A DNA stretch of 64,000 bases from Pedobacter gandavensis (GTDB lineage: Bacteria > Bacteroidota > Bacteroidia > Sphingobacteriales > Sphingobacteriaceae): the NCBI RefSeq assembly GCF_014172405.1, contig NZ_WNXC01000003.1:1-64000 (forward strand), read 5' to 3'. A program made the position numbers and the translations under genes. The notes beneath the pieces were generated by a model that saw only the letters and a program-made list of their open reading frames with translations, made no database searches and was not told where the DNA came from. Below, piece after piece: positions 48,801 through 54,196 of this stretch (the stretch's first letter is position 1; each line of letters opens with the position of its first letter).

Positions 48801-51119
48801 AGCACCACCTGTCACATTTCTACGATAAGAAGTAGTTGTTGTTAAGCCAGGAGGGGTATAATTTGCCTGGTCATTGGTGCCGGTTGCTACGGTCCAGTTT
48901 CCGCCGTTCACACTTTGTTCCCAACTATAAGTATAAACCCCTGATCCACCGCTTGGCACTGCTCCTTGTATGGAGGCTGGTGATAAACCTGAACAAATCG
49001 TTTGGTTGGCGGTAATTGTATTCCCTGTAATCAAAGGTTGAACAACCACATTAATAGTCGTCATTGGGCCTTCACAAGTACCGTTACTTGAAGTTACATA
49101 GTAACTTGTCGTACCAGCGGTAGTGGTTGATGGTGTAGGTGCAATTGTACTTCCCATTCCTCCAACAGGAACCGTATACCATTTTAAATTCGTACCGGTT
49201 GCCGTTAGCGGAGTCGCTGTTGCACCCAAGCAATAATTTACCGTGGAAGCAGTAGTATTTGGTGCAGCTGGAATGGCATAAGTAAGTACATTAGCAAGAT
49301 TGTTGGTCGCATCTGCGTCTAATGCATAAAAAACCGCAGCCTGGTTTACCCAGGGTCCCCCAGTAGCAGGTCCTACAGCTTTTATGATAATTGGTGGATA
49401 GGCAAATCCTGAAGCCAAAGGATCGGAAAGCGTTCTGGTGAAATTATAAACACCAGAAGCCAATGTCACCGTCCAGCCCGTACCCGAAGGTGTACCTATC
49501 ACAGTGAATCCTGCAGGTGGGGCATATCTTACTGTAATTAGTCCAACTGTTGATGTTGCACCCTGGTTGGTCACTAAATAATTAAAAGTATTCCCACTAG
49601 GTAGATAACATGTATTGTCTACTGTCCCTGAGATCGCCAAATCAACATTTTGCCTCAAAACATTGGTCGAAACCGAATAATAGTTATTGGTTAAATCGGT
49701 ATCTGTAATACCAGTTGCTGAGGGATCAACCCCGACAGAATTTTTTAGAATACTGTTGCTATAATTGTTATTAATCGTACCTCGAATGGTAAAGCTACTG
49801 GTGGTATTCGCCGCCATATTCAAGGTTGCATTGAAAGGATTAGTTCCTCCTGCTACAGTTGTTCCATTCGTATATCCTGGAGCAGTATTTCCACTGTTTC
49901 CGTTATTACTAAAAGTAATGCTATTTATCGTAAAATCCGCTGGTGTAAGCAGTACATTGTTTGAATTCCTTAGTGTATCCGCTAATTTCAACCCCGCAAT
50001 CCCGGCATTAGTAGAGTTGGTCACATTTACAGTATAGGTCAAATCCTGACCTGCCAATGCACTGGATTTATCCACTGCTTTATCCACCCGAACTCCACCC
50101 GGGGTTGTAATAATCACATTTCTGACTTCATGATTGTTTACCGAACCACCAGTTGAACCGGCAAAGCCCAATTTCAGATTTGCAGGAGGTAAAGTCGCCA
50201 TTACATAAGGACCTAAAACCGTCGTAAAACTACCCGTTAAAGTAGTTTTCATCTTCACCGTCACCTGATATTTGCCATTGTTTACACCTCCTACAATAGG
50301 GATGATTTCGATCTGAACTCTTCTGTAAAAAACAGTTGGATCTGGCCTTGAAGTGACAGCAGTAGGATAATCTACACCACCAGAAACACTTGCACTGGTC
50401 AGGTATTTGTAGTTTTCTGCTTCAGCGCCCCTCATAGAGATTCTATCTGGCCATAACGTTCCGGTATTGGTCGATGCCCCTCCGGTTCTACCCTCTCCAG
50501 GGTTAGAGAAGTTACCATATTCATCTAAACCAATCCCCAAATAACCTCCAACTACACCAGCATGGTCATTCGCACCACCAGTACTGATTGGAGCATATCC
50601 AAGAGAACCTCCTTTACCTCCAATAGAATTGGGTTTTGTGGCATCGTAAAGAAAAACAGAAAAGCCATCAGCTGGCCCAAGACCAACTACGATTCTACGC
50701 CAATCGGTATATTCGAAATCGACCAAGACGCCTAAAGTAGAAGGGAAAGATTGATTTACATAACCATATCCAATCTTATTCGTAGAGTCTGGAGTCAGCC
50801 TTAACCAACCATTATTCACCGGGTCTTCTTTCCCCGAAGTCAGCTTAGCACTTCCACCAATTGTAATATTTCCAGTGGAACTGCCCTTAAAATTTTCAGT
50901 AATCGTAAACTGTGCTTTTGCAGATGGGATTAGCATTGCAAAAAAAAAGAAACAAGTCAGATAAGAACAAACTTTAGGTTTAAAACCTTTTGCATCTGCC
51001 AGTCGGCTAAAGATCAGATTAAGCTGATCGAGCAAATAAAAGAAAGTCTCATTATAGAAATTGGAAGATGAGTTTTTGGAAGTCATCAAGACTCCCGGCT
51101 GCGGTAAAAGTCTACTCAT
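33804..51119 (-). CDS. Giant T9SS adhesin: L-type-lectin-like domain, Ig/PKD-like modules, 34 DUF11-like repeats, type-B C-terminal domain
   Basis: A 5771-residue surface protein. A long signal peptide (hydrophobic core about 53-66, cleavage near AKAQ, residue 70) could be shortened by starting at Met12. Residues 70-335 resemble an L-type lectin (DGFSVFLYDA, GGYLGIGLDEYGNFSN). Two degenerate DUF11-like units follow, then Ig/PKD-like modules (about 620-1240) and 34 DUF11-like repeats of about 131 residues (typical start ITKTGPATITAGQ, typical end VNSNTVTT). The last 80 residues are the gliding-type CTD (VITPNGDGSNDTF, FNRWGNEVY). The protein should cross by type IX secretion and work in adhesion or gliding. 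No frameshift is seen. Confidence 0.93.
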   Translation of the reverse strand: MSRLLPQPGVLMTSKNSSSNFYNETFFYLLDQLNLIFSRLADAKGFKPKVCSYLTCFFFFAMLIPSAKAQFTITENFKGSSTGNITIGGSAKLTSGKEDPVNNGWLRLTPDSTNKIGYGYVNQSFPSTLGVLVDFEYTDWRRIVVGLGPADGFSVFLYDATKPNSIGGKGGSLGYAPISTGGANDHAGVVGGYLGIGLDEYGNFSNPGEGRTGGASTNTGTLWPDRISMRGAEAENYKYLTSASVSGGVDYPTAVTSRPDPTVFYRRVQIEIIPIVGGVNNGKYQVTVKMKTTLTGSFTTVLGPYVMATLPPANLKLGFAGSTGGSVNNHEVRNVIITTPGGVRVDKAVDKSSALAGQDLTYTVNVTNSTNAGIAGLKLADTLRNSNNVLLTPADFTINSITFSNNGNSGNTAPGYTNGTTVAGGTNPFNATLNMAANTTSSFTIRGTINNNYSNSILKNSVGVDPSATGITDTDLTNNYYSVSTNVLRQNVDLAISGTVDNTCYLPSGNTFNYLVTNQGATSTVGLITVRYAPPAGFTVIGTPSGTGWTVTLASGVYNFTRTLSDPLASGFAYPPIIIKAVGPATGGPWVNQAAVFYALDADATNNLANVLTYAIPAAPNTTASTVNYCLGATATPLTATGTNLKWYTVPVGGMGSTIAPTPSTTTAGTTSYYVTSSNGTCEGPMTTINVVVQPLITGNTITANQTICSGLSPASIQGAVPSGGSGVYTYSWEQSVNGGNWTVATGTNDQANYTPPGLTTTTSYRRNVTGGACLNTSNVVTITVQPVITSNTIVPPANLALCGTGDPGLMTGSTALGGNGTPAYQWQSSTDNITYTNIVAATAANYDPVDITVSTWYRRLATSGACTVANASNPIKFTVNPVLTAGTIGNAQAFCSTGTPATLNQLTPATGGDQIYAYQWQSSTTSATTGFADIAGATQISYSASSPITQTTYYRRTVISAASGCGPVNTSAIAVTVTPAISGNALTVPVVSVFCGPTDPGVITGSTPSGGNGTFIYKWEKSTDSGITWAVVGGNTVNLTPGLVSQMTLFRRTVSSGSCTSVSVPVIIYIDLAPTPSNAGANQQQCAVDLFRLNGNVPVLGTGVWAVVSGQAVIDDVTLPNSTVNIGKGKTATLSWTISAGACPSSVSYVTLTNFDNPTTANAGPDITQYNSGAFTMNANGPTSGTGVWTVKAGSTATIATPTAANTLVTIAPGTSATLIWTVSNGTCNPSSDEVLINYTRLADIKVTKSVVTPGPFVSGQPIVYRIVATNNGPSDATGLKLLDNVPADISVLAISANAMGTAAVTQNTSAGNAVNVTGNIAFGAGNSITVDVNGTVAANYSGNLVNTATVTSPIIPDPDGATSTVTSPVDRKPVLVIEKDGPANVIAGDAIAYKIIIKNTSTSDAIGTAIKDLIPAQINNVNWTLSKTGSATFTGNASNTGNNISFAATIPAGLTNTVVINVTGTVLPSATGSFSNTATATPVEAVSPVNSNTVLTTVSSKSGLVMLKNGPTNAQAGNPITYTLKITNNGLSDALNASITDVIPANINTVTWNATVQGTATIIGPNDGGGNNSISLKGNIPTGAANAILVTINGIVDPSFSGTLSNTAIATPSETGGVASSSTVTTQVSRTPILTITKIGAATLVAGQQVTYVVTVTNTSTADAKALVITDAVPAELSNVVWSTSTQGTASVIGTGNGTSNAISVTGNLPAGAANKIVINISGTLSAGFSGSLANTATATPAEPGTLVKSATSTGQAVRQPALSILKTGPATITAGNQITYTITVANSGVSDAVDLVIADIVPSSIKNVTWTTAIGGAAVIDLGATGIGNNLSVTGDIPAGAANKITLTVRGTVDPSFNGSIVNTATATPTENAATPVSSSVTTTATRTPELSITKTGPAALVAGQNITYTITVNNFSTSDAKALVIADQVPATIAGVSWSAVTGGTALINGTVTGSGNAISLNADLPAGAGNTITLTVKGIVASSFSGTLSNTATATPAEPGTVAKSATSTSTISRIPVLAIQKTGPATISAGQQINYTLTIGNGGTSDATNATITDAIPAGITNVSWTATADAGGTATIIGTASGSTNALSFNANIPAGLANIIRVNIQGNVSSAATGSLVNTATVTPAEAGANPSTSTVTTTLKSVPGITLSKSGPSQIAAGQMVTYMLIAGNTGPSDATNLNITDAIPTPLTNVSWTAVSEGTAAVTTGATGTGSSVTVIGNIAAGTGNRILVTITGLVPANTTATTFANVAKASPTEDGIPPVNSNTITTTINKQVTIAAVKSATAVLSAGENITYTLEVKNTGPSDAQNLLISDQLPAGITNVNWTTNANGAASIVSGGTGTGNSLSLRANIPAGIANVILVTVTGKVDPDFTGTQLVNTFSVDPLEPGNPTVNSNTTTTLINKTADLQISKTGPATAVAGRTINYTITVNNAGPSNTANASIVDPIPAAITGVTWIATAQNGAVISSPVSGNTNSINVLAAIPANSGTVTINVSGTIDPAYAGSILTNIATATPEAGVSDPTPATSTVVTAISRSANVRIVKSGPANITAGEDITYTLRIVNDGPSFAQAVQVRDLFAANAAVTNVSWTAVASTGAALNGGSVNNTLNGTGNITFNADIPSKTGVVDVTIKGIVSPGATEPFVNTATALFPNGSSIIDPDLGSNTSSVTTAILVETNLAVSKSGPSKINIGDPITYTIEVKNNGLSNITDASITDVVPNSVAVSSWTAVASNGASIEGLQNGTASGTGNAVITYGDIPSTVGGDPPSKITVTIQGIVKTTAASSFTNTVSVEANGIKESAVVTALNESTDIYIEKNGPQSILAGSPISYQIKVGNDGPVNVAGLGISDVIPAVIQNVTWSATAFGTAAITGASSGSTNNIQTTASIDADPANYILINVQGTVDPATNVATINNIANVTLPAGVSDFNLTNNTSTASTVVASKSGLSVRKMGPADAISGSEITYTIIVANAGPSNAVGTVITDAVPANVKNVSWTSSQIGTANITAGATGTAGANNLVSLTANIPAGAGNEVAIVVKGTIDPGFSGTLLNNAVATPAEAGNPPVTSQNVTTTVINKSAVSIVKTGPSSVAAGTTVQYQLLLSNAGPSNAVGLIVSDQIPAGLTNVRWTTATTTGAVVTAGATGNVNPVSLTANFLAGSGNLVVTILADVPANSQLSSISNTASVAPAVPDVNNPPVISNEVTTGIVKDVTLSLTKSGPPTLNAGENITYTLAIKNTGPSNSTATRLTDAVPADIKNVSWTSTVTGGTLITSGATGSGNNIDLTADIPLNGTILLNVKGTVDPLFAGTLTNTALLSPQEPGEQPVNAEAVTVVSKLTNLQISKSATANAIAGQVMTYQIKVTNTGPSTALNALITDAIPVQLQSVSWTATTLGAAVVTEGAQGTGNSLRVKANIPAGQQNEVVIEVTGTILASYAGTLSNIATVTPADPGNPAVVTPPVETIVTKQPEINLSKTGSATVTAGGQISYNIEANNTGLSDATNLVISDSIDPNIKNVSWTSSTSAGGSINSGGQGTGNALVLNGNIPAGAANKITITITGTVDPAYAGTLSNTATASPAEPGIPAVVTPAVVTTVNQVPVIVVNKTGPASATAGGTITYVVEVINTGLSNAKNLNITDQIDPAITGLSWTASTAGISTINGASSGTGNVVLNANIPAGANNKISISITGTINPAAQGKVVNMAIATPSEPGITPVNSNPVETNIDQKPIVVITKTGQPTATAGGTVTYLITAVNNGLSNASGVTIVDDVPTQLRNVSWTSVSGGTASILSGGTGSGNFIALTANIPAGNANNKITITLTGTVDPAFSGTLNNEASIAVPLINFPNVITPPVETVVDAKPGITLTKTGPAATISGSEMVYTIIAGNTGLSNATALSITDAVPVLLSNVSWTSVASGAAVINTGGSGTGNALILNGDIPTGASNLITITVKGTVDPAYQGNLTNTAVATPSEPGTVPVNASTTSIISKTPVLAIAKNGPGTIAAGQEIIYTLSISNTGKANADNATITDAIPANITGVSWQAVANGAASVVSGATGNTNNLAINANVPAGAGNTILVTIKGTVSPSATAALVNKATITPSEPGTVPASSTVTTNMTSISSVSLIKTGPSQISAGQSVTYTLLAGNNGPSDARSLQIADAVPAGLTGVTWSVATQGTAAVTTGATGTGNQVQVTGDIPAGAANQILVTITGKVPASAAVGTLTNVAIATPSEPGNPSVNSNTVTTTVDHTVNIRAVKSAVATIAAGESINYTLQVYNDGPGDAVNLALKDVVPAGINNVSWTTSVTGTASVVSNGTGSGSTVNPSVNIAAGSGNSVTVSVKGVVDPGFTGPFLKNSFTATPAEPGNPPITSEEVTTGLLRTADLQILKTGPSAVVAGSEITYTINVTNVGPSNTTAANIVDNVPAGFTVLNWTAIGQNGAVISGPATGTGNVNVTAAIPAANGNVQILLNGKINADYTGTILINTATAMPGAGVTDPSPASSTVSTAISRVANVRISKSGPADIAVGEMMSYNLRIVNDGPSDAIGVLIQDVIPPNLEAGSTWTSTLQGGATLSQATGTGDINLTGNIPSGTGSIEIKILGKVKASNLDKTVFTNTATAYFPVGSLITDPELSSNTSTVPTIINNDPVLKVSKSGPATVNIGDPISYAIVIRNGGAGDIVNAMIADPVPNDVAVSSWTAAVSGGAILKGAVSGTTNAIATSADIPADADPNTAVVITVNGIVKSTANAMFTNTVTVTANGERKSSVVTAVNQSTDVKIEKTGPQAVISGSAITYTIKVTNQGPRDVAGLIIRDQIPLEIGGINWTAQANGIAVINGASSGTNNSVLLNADVPIGAGNYVLITLNGTVKASVPSGNISNIATVTLPVSISDFNLSNNTSEVKTVISSVSGLTISKAGPQDGVSGSAITYTIKVRNNGLSNASQAQIMDMVPANVKAVNWTALATGNALINSGAAGTGNTVGVNADIPAGVNNEVTITINGIIDAGFSGVLLNSAVVTPSEAGNPAVTSSAVTTNVLNKSALKIVKSGPNSIEAGKTVNYTLTISNNGPGNAVNAEITDLIPAQLTNIHWTTNVSGAALIKSGATGQGNTLLMIADLPAVNGIITVNITGLVPGNTTAGNISNTATIKPSEPGNPVVNSNTVTTAIVNNASLSLAKSGPGTLNSGEAISYTLTIKNDGPSDAIGVKVSDVLDAAVTNVSWTTTLTGGATISAGATGNVNTLVLTANVPANGSILVNIIGKVSPTYAGTLINKASLTPEDPGKAVINAQVSTTVTSLSALRITKTGASTVTAGGMMTYQINVVNHGPGTAQNAVISDLVPAQLSGVTWTAVANGAATISNGTTGTGNNLSVTATIPAGTADGITINLSGKVDAANFSTLSNTATVTPTEPGNLPVVTPPVTTVTVAKPSITITKTGPATISAGSNITYVIEVGNTGLSNAKGTLITDNVPAEITNVKWTTNTAGTAAVTTGATGTGNVLAVTGDIASGAANKITITVTGTVNGGFAGTLSNIATAKPAEPGIPAVVTPPVATVVSKIPTVTVNKTGPSQLKSGDAITYVIEVSNPSLSNADNLTVTDLVSSDIQNVKWTAEALGTAKIISGGTGTGSRINLISDLPAGTANKIVLTITGTVSKSFTGKLENTARALSTTGTAEVSSNTVTTTVENADFIIPNVITPNGDGSNDTFKIKGLENYPGTQVTIFNRWGNEVYRSDNYNNDWDGSQLNEGTYYYLILRREKSGPTTTFKGWLFIKR
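34060..47390 (-). repeat. Array of 34 DUF11-like coding repeats with a 15-unit super-period
   Basis: Units are about 390 bp each. Counting from the N-terminal side, unit 7 (from about 45058) to unit 19 match unit 22 (from about 39143) to unit 34 in order. Corresponding points are about 5860-5915 bp apart, near 15 units. Marker variants occur only in matching pairs: NVRI-KSGPA (units 11 and 26), NIGDPI-Y (12 and 27), EK-GPQ (13 and 28) and AVKSA (9 and 24). Confidence 0.85.
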
Positions 51120-51405
51120 AGGGAAGGGTATAATAAATATAGAAAATCAGCGTTACACAATGATTCTACCGAGCCCTTTACAATTCACGTTCCACCTTAG
51201 GGGAAACACCCTTCCTTCCTTAAGACATCAGTATATTCATTTTACCTAAAATATATAAAAAAAAATCATTTTCAATAATCAAACACAACAACATACCTAT
51301 ATTAAAAATAGATTTCATTAAAATTACACCAAAAAGAAATAAAGAGAAAGCAATATAAAATCCTTTAAAAACCATTAATTAAATGATCCAAATAAAGATT
51401 TTCGC
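51120..51405. other. Upstream region of the adhesin operon
   Basis: AT-rich sequence without a gene. The best promoter candidate on the minus strand is TATATTTA near 51138, 16 bases from a TTG, which is a poor spacing. Purine-rich DNA near 51200 could form a weak hairpin. No clear operator is visible, so control of the adhesin operon cannot be read from here. Confidence 0.4.
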
Positions 51406-51444
51406 AAAAAAAAACCGCGAAGAAAACTTATTTTTTCTCCGCGG
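51406..51444 (-). terminator. Terminator of the DUF1456 gene
   Basis: On the minus strand CCGCGGAGAAAA pairs with TTTTCTTCGCGG around a 6-base loop, followed by nine T. Confidence 0.92.
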
Positions 51445-51464
51445 CTTAACCTAGAATATAATTT

Positions 51465-51713
51465 TTAGTTGGCTGGCTTTTCCTTTGGTTCAGTAACTCT
51501 TGGACCTCTTTTATATATAACCAAACCATTTAGAAAGTTCCTCAAAATCTGGTCTCCGCAAGCTTTGAAATTTGGGTGATCATCGCTTCTAAAGAAGGAA
51601 CCAAGCTCACTTTTAGTGATTTTGAAGTTTACCAGCTCCATAATTTTGATAATATCATCATTTGTTAGTTCCAGCGCTACGCGCAATTTCTTAAAAATAT
51701 CGTTATTGCTCAT
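51465..51713 (-). CDS. DUF1456 (YehS-like) small protein
   Basis: An 82-residue cytoplasmic protein with one DUF1456 unit (NNDIFKKLRVALELTNDDIIKIMEL, then KSELGSFFR). Enterobacterial YehS has two such units, so this is a half-length version. Function is unknown. It follows the helicase gene by 49 bp on the same strand and ends in a strong terminator, so the two are probably cotranscribed; an RNA-related role is only a contextual guess. Confidence 0.82.
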   Translation of the reverse strand: MSNNDIFKKLRVALELTNDDIIKIMELVNFKITKSELGSFFRSDDHPNFKACGDQILRNFLNGLVIYKRGPRVTEPKEKPAN

Positions 51714-51762
51714 TATTTTGAACTTTATGTATTAAATTCAGATCAACAATTAATCGTTGCGA

Positions 51763-53067
51763 TTACATCGCAACTTCAATTTTCACCTTTTTGTTTTTAA
51801 TTTTTTCGTTAGTTAAAGCGGCAAGCACTCTACCGACCATATTTCTTTTTACTGCGACATAGGAAGCTGTATCTTTCACTTCAATCAGACCTACATCGTC
51901 TTTTTCAAGTCCACCTTTTTTCAATAATAAACCAACGATATCAATCTTGTTAACCTTATCTTTTTTACCAGCTGCAATGTATAAAGTTTGCCACTGACTA
52001 TCTTTAGGAAGCGCGAAATTACCTTTTAGGTTTTCCGTTTCGATATCTGCTTTTAAGAAAGGGTACTTCTCATCATCAGCAATCACCAGATAAGCTGTTC
52101 CTTTTGCATTCATACGGGCTGTACGTCCGTTACGGTGTAAAAACGCATCCTCTGTGTATGGCAATTGGTAATGAATGATGTATTCTACCTCAGGAATATC
52201 CAAACCACGAGAAGCCAGATCCGTAGTAATTAAAATTTTAATACTTCCATTTCTGAATTTCAACAAGGCACGTTCACGCTCATCTTGCTCCATGCCACCA
52301 TGAAAAATATCGTGTGCCAAGTCTTTATCGATCAACAAATCACTGATCCTGTCTACCGTTTCTCTGTGATTACAGAAAATCAAGGTAGTTTTATTACCTA
52401 TCTTACAGATCAATTGAAATAAAGTATCCAATTTATCTGCAGCAGTAGTTAACACCTTTTTTAGTTTCAAATCGGGTGCAACTTTCACATCTTTCAGGAA
52501 ATCTATCTCCACCGGTTTTTTTACCCCGGTAAAATCAGGAATCTGATCCATTGCCGTAGCGGAGGTCAAAATTCTTTGTTTTAAAGAAAGTAATTTCGCG
52601 ATGATATAGGCCATGTCTTGTTGGAAGCCAAATTCCAGCGCCTTATCAAACTCGTCCAACACTAAGGTGTGGATTGGAGATTCATCAAAATTCTCATGGC
52701 GTAAATGATACGCTATTCTCCCCGGTGTACCAATTAATACTGCCGGTGGTTGTTCTAAGTTATTTCGTTCTGTTTTTACAGGGTGCCCCCCATAACAGCA
52801 GTTCACTTTAAAACCAGTTCCCATCTGCTTGAATACTTGCTCAATTTGTAAAGCAAGTTCACGAGAAGGTACCAGTACTAAAGCCTGCACTCCTTTTACA
52901 TCTGCATTGAGGTTGTTCAATAGAGGAAACAAAAAGCCTAATGTTTTACCAGAACCTGTAGGCGCTAATAAAACCACGTCACTTCCTTTTCCGGTCGCCG
53001 CAAGTGATGCCTGCTGCATCTCGTTCAAAGAAGTAATTTTTAATTTCTCCAGTATCTTTTCTACCAT
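51763..53067 (-). CDS. DEAD-box-type RNA helicase, DbpA-like, with DEFD motif
   Basis: A 434-residue superfamily 2 RNA helicase. Motif I is APTGSGKT (35-42), motif Ia PSRELALQ, motif III SAT, and motif VI HRNGRTAR. Motif II reads DEFD (138-141) where the family name-giving sequence is DEAD. The C-terminal 70 residues (VNKIDIVGLLLKKGGLEKDDVG) resemble the DbpA RNA-binding domain, so it probably acts on 23S rRNA during large-subunit assembly. A perfect -7 box ends 7 bases before the ATG, leaving almost no leader. Confidence 0.92.
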   Translation of the reverse strand: MVEKILEKLKITSLNEMQQASLAATGKGSDVVLLAPTGSGKTLGFLFPLLNNLNADVKGVQALVLVPSRELALQIEQVFKQMGTGFKVNCCYGGHPVKTERNNLEQPPAVLIGTPGRIAYHLRHENFDESPIHTLVLDEFDKALEFGFQQDMAYIIAKLLSLKQRILTSATAMDQIPDFTGVKKPVEIDFLKDVKVAPDLKLKKVLTTAADKLDTLFQLICKIGNKTTLIFCNHRETVDRISDLLIDKDLAHDIFHGGMEQDERERALLKFRNGSIKILITTDLASRGLDIPEVEYIIHYQLPYTEDAFLHRNGRTARMNAKGTAYLVIADDEKYPFLKADIETENLKGNFALPKDSQWQTLYIAAGKKDKVNKIDIVGLLLKKGGLEKDDVGLIEVKDTASYVAVKRNMVGRVLAALTNEKIKNKKVKIEVAM

Positions 53068-53074
53068 AATGGCA

Positions 53075-53082
53075 CAAAGATA
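53075..53082 (-). promoter_or_regulatory. -7 box of the helicase gene
   Basis: TATCTTTG on the minus strand, a perfect TAnnTTTG match, 7 bases before the ATG. The -33 region about 19-20 bases upstream (GTTTAC) is weak. Confidence 0.65.
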
Positions 53083-53137
53083 AGGGAATTAAGCCAGTAA
53101 ACGTCAGGTGGAAAGGTGGGGAAATATAAAATTCCGG

Positions 53138-53356
53138 TTAAAATTTTAAATATTTCCTTCTAAGGTGCTTCATAGAGCTATTCATTTTCCGATCCAGAAT
53201 CATCAACATCTTACCGCGCCTATAAATCCAGGAGGTCATTTTATGATTGGCCTTTTTTAAAGGTTCATAGACTTGTTCCTCCATTTTCTCCCGATAATCA
53301 TAAGGAGCCATGCTTTGTTGTAGTAAATAAAACTCATTAATCAATTCTGCTTTCAT
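53138..53356 (-). CDS. Small basic hypothetical protein
   Basis: A 72-residue protein, counted from the Met at 53356; the frame is open ten codons more, but a TACCTTAA box lies inside that part. It is rich in Lys, Arg and Met, contains no Cys, and is probably helical with no membrane segment. It stands alone upstream of the helicase, 70 bp from it. Not recognised; nothing in the context suggests a role. It could be a small nucleic-acid-associated protein, but that is a guess from charge only. Confidence 0.5.
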   Translation of the reverse strand: MKAELINEFYLLQQSMAPYDYREKMEEQVYEPLKKANHKMTSWIYRRGKMLMILDRKMNSSMKHLRRKYLKF

Positions 53357-53386
53357 AATGCTTATATTTAAGGTATGGTAAATCAC

Positions 53387-53722
53387 TCTTCTGTAGGTAA
53401 GTAGCTACTCTATTTATAGAAACGCCCTTGAAGGAAGAGTTATTATAACAAATAATGAATAAAAAGGGTTTTCAATTTCCGCCCTAGTCATCCGATTTTA
53501 TTTCAATTGACTTCAGCTTCGAAAGTCCATTGAGACTGCAAAACAAAACCAGCTACCTTTTAAACCAGCTTTATTCCGATTACCTCAAAAAAACAAACCA
53601 CAACCTGTTGAAAATTAAGTATTTGTTGACAATTAAACCACAGTAAATTAATGGTTTTTTAATTTAATCAAGCTATTTTTAAGAAACCTGAATACGGGTT
53701 GTTTAACTAACACCAATAACGT
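53387..53722. other. Intergenic stretch between divergent genes, nothing firm
   Basis: AT-rich. It holds a TTGACA at about 53625-53630 on the plus strand, without a good -7 box at the right distance, and a weak AAACCA/TGGTTT dyad followed by T (53635-53660). No RNA gene or repeat is recognised. Confidence 0.4.
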
Positions 53723-54196
53723 ATGACCTGGAAGAAATTTAGCGGCGAAGTGATTCACTCGTCCATTTTAGAAGAAATTGAACAAGCCATTATCAGGGAG
53801 ACCGAAAAAGGGTTCCACCTCAAGGTCTGTATCGGTACAGACTCACAGGTAAAAGGGCCCTTAACTGATTTCGCGACGGTAATTGTCCTATTGAGAGAAA
53901 ACCATGGAGGTTTCATGTACATCCATCAGGAAAAGACGCCACAAAAGATGAGCATCAAGGAAAGAATGCTTGTTGAAGTACAAAAATCCATTGAAACCGC
54001 TTACTCTGTTTGCGATTTACTGGACTTGTATGACGTGGACCTGGAAGTCCATGCTGACATCAATACCAATCCGATGTTTAAGTCGAATAAGGCTTTAAAT
54101 GAAGCTATGGGCTATATCCTAAGTATGGGATTTATTTTCAAGGCAAAACCGGAGGCTTTTGCCAGTTCTACCTGCGCCGATAAAATGGTACACTAA
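53723..54196 (+). CDS. YkuK family ribonuclease H-like protein
   Basis: A 157-residue protein of the DUF458/YkuK family with a ribonuclease-H-like fold. Candidate acidic residues are Asp in CIGTDSQ (about 40), the Glu in KERMLVEVQ, and Asp in VHADIN (about 113). The family is conserved, its activity is not established. The gene is monocistronic; its stop codon directly abuts the stop of the convergent DUF4468 gene with no base between them. Confidence 0.85.
   Translation: MTWKKFSGEVIHSSILEEIEQAIIRETEKGFHLKVCIGTDSQVKGPLTDFATVIVLLRENHGGFMYIHQEKTPQKMSIKERMLVEVQKSIETAYSVCDLLDLYDVDLEVHADINTNPMFKSNKALNEAMGYILSMGFIFKAKPEAFASSTCADKMVH

Noticed and set aside
34000-49900. Many long plus-strand open frames opposite the adhesin gene
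   Set aside because: They recur with the repeat period and come from the Thr/Ala/Gly/Val-rich codon composition of the true gene on the other strand.
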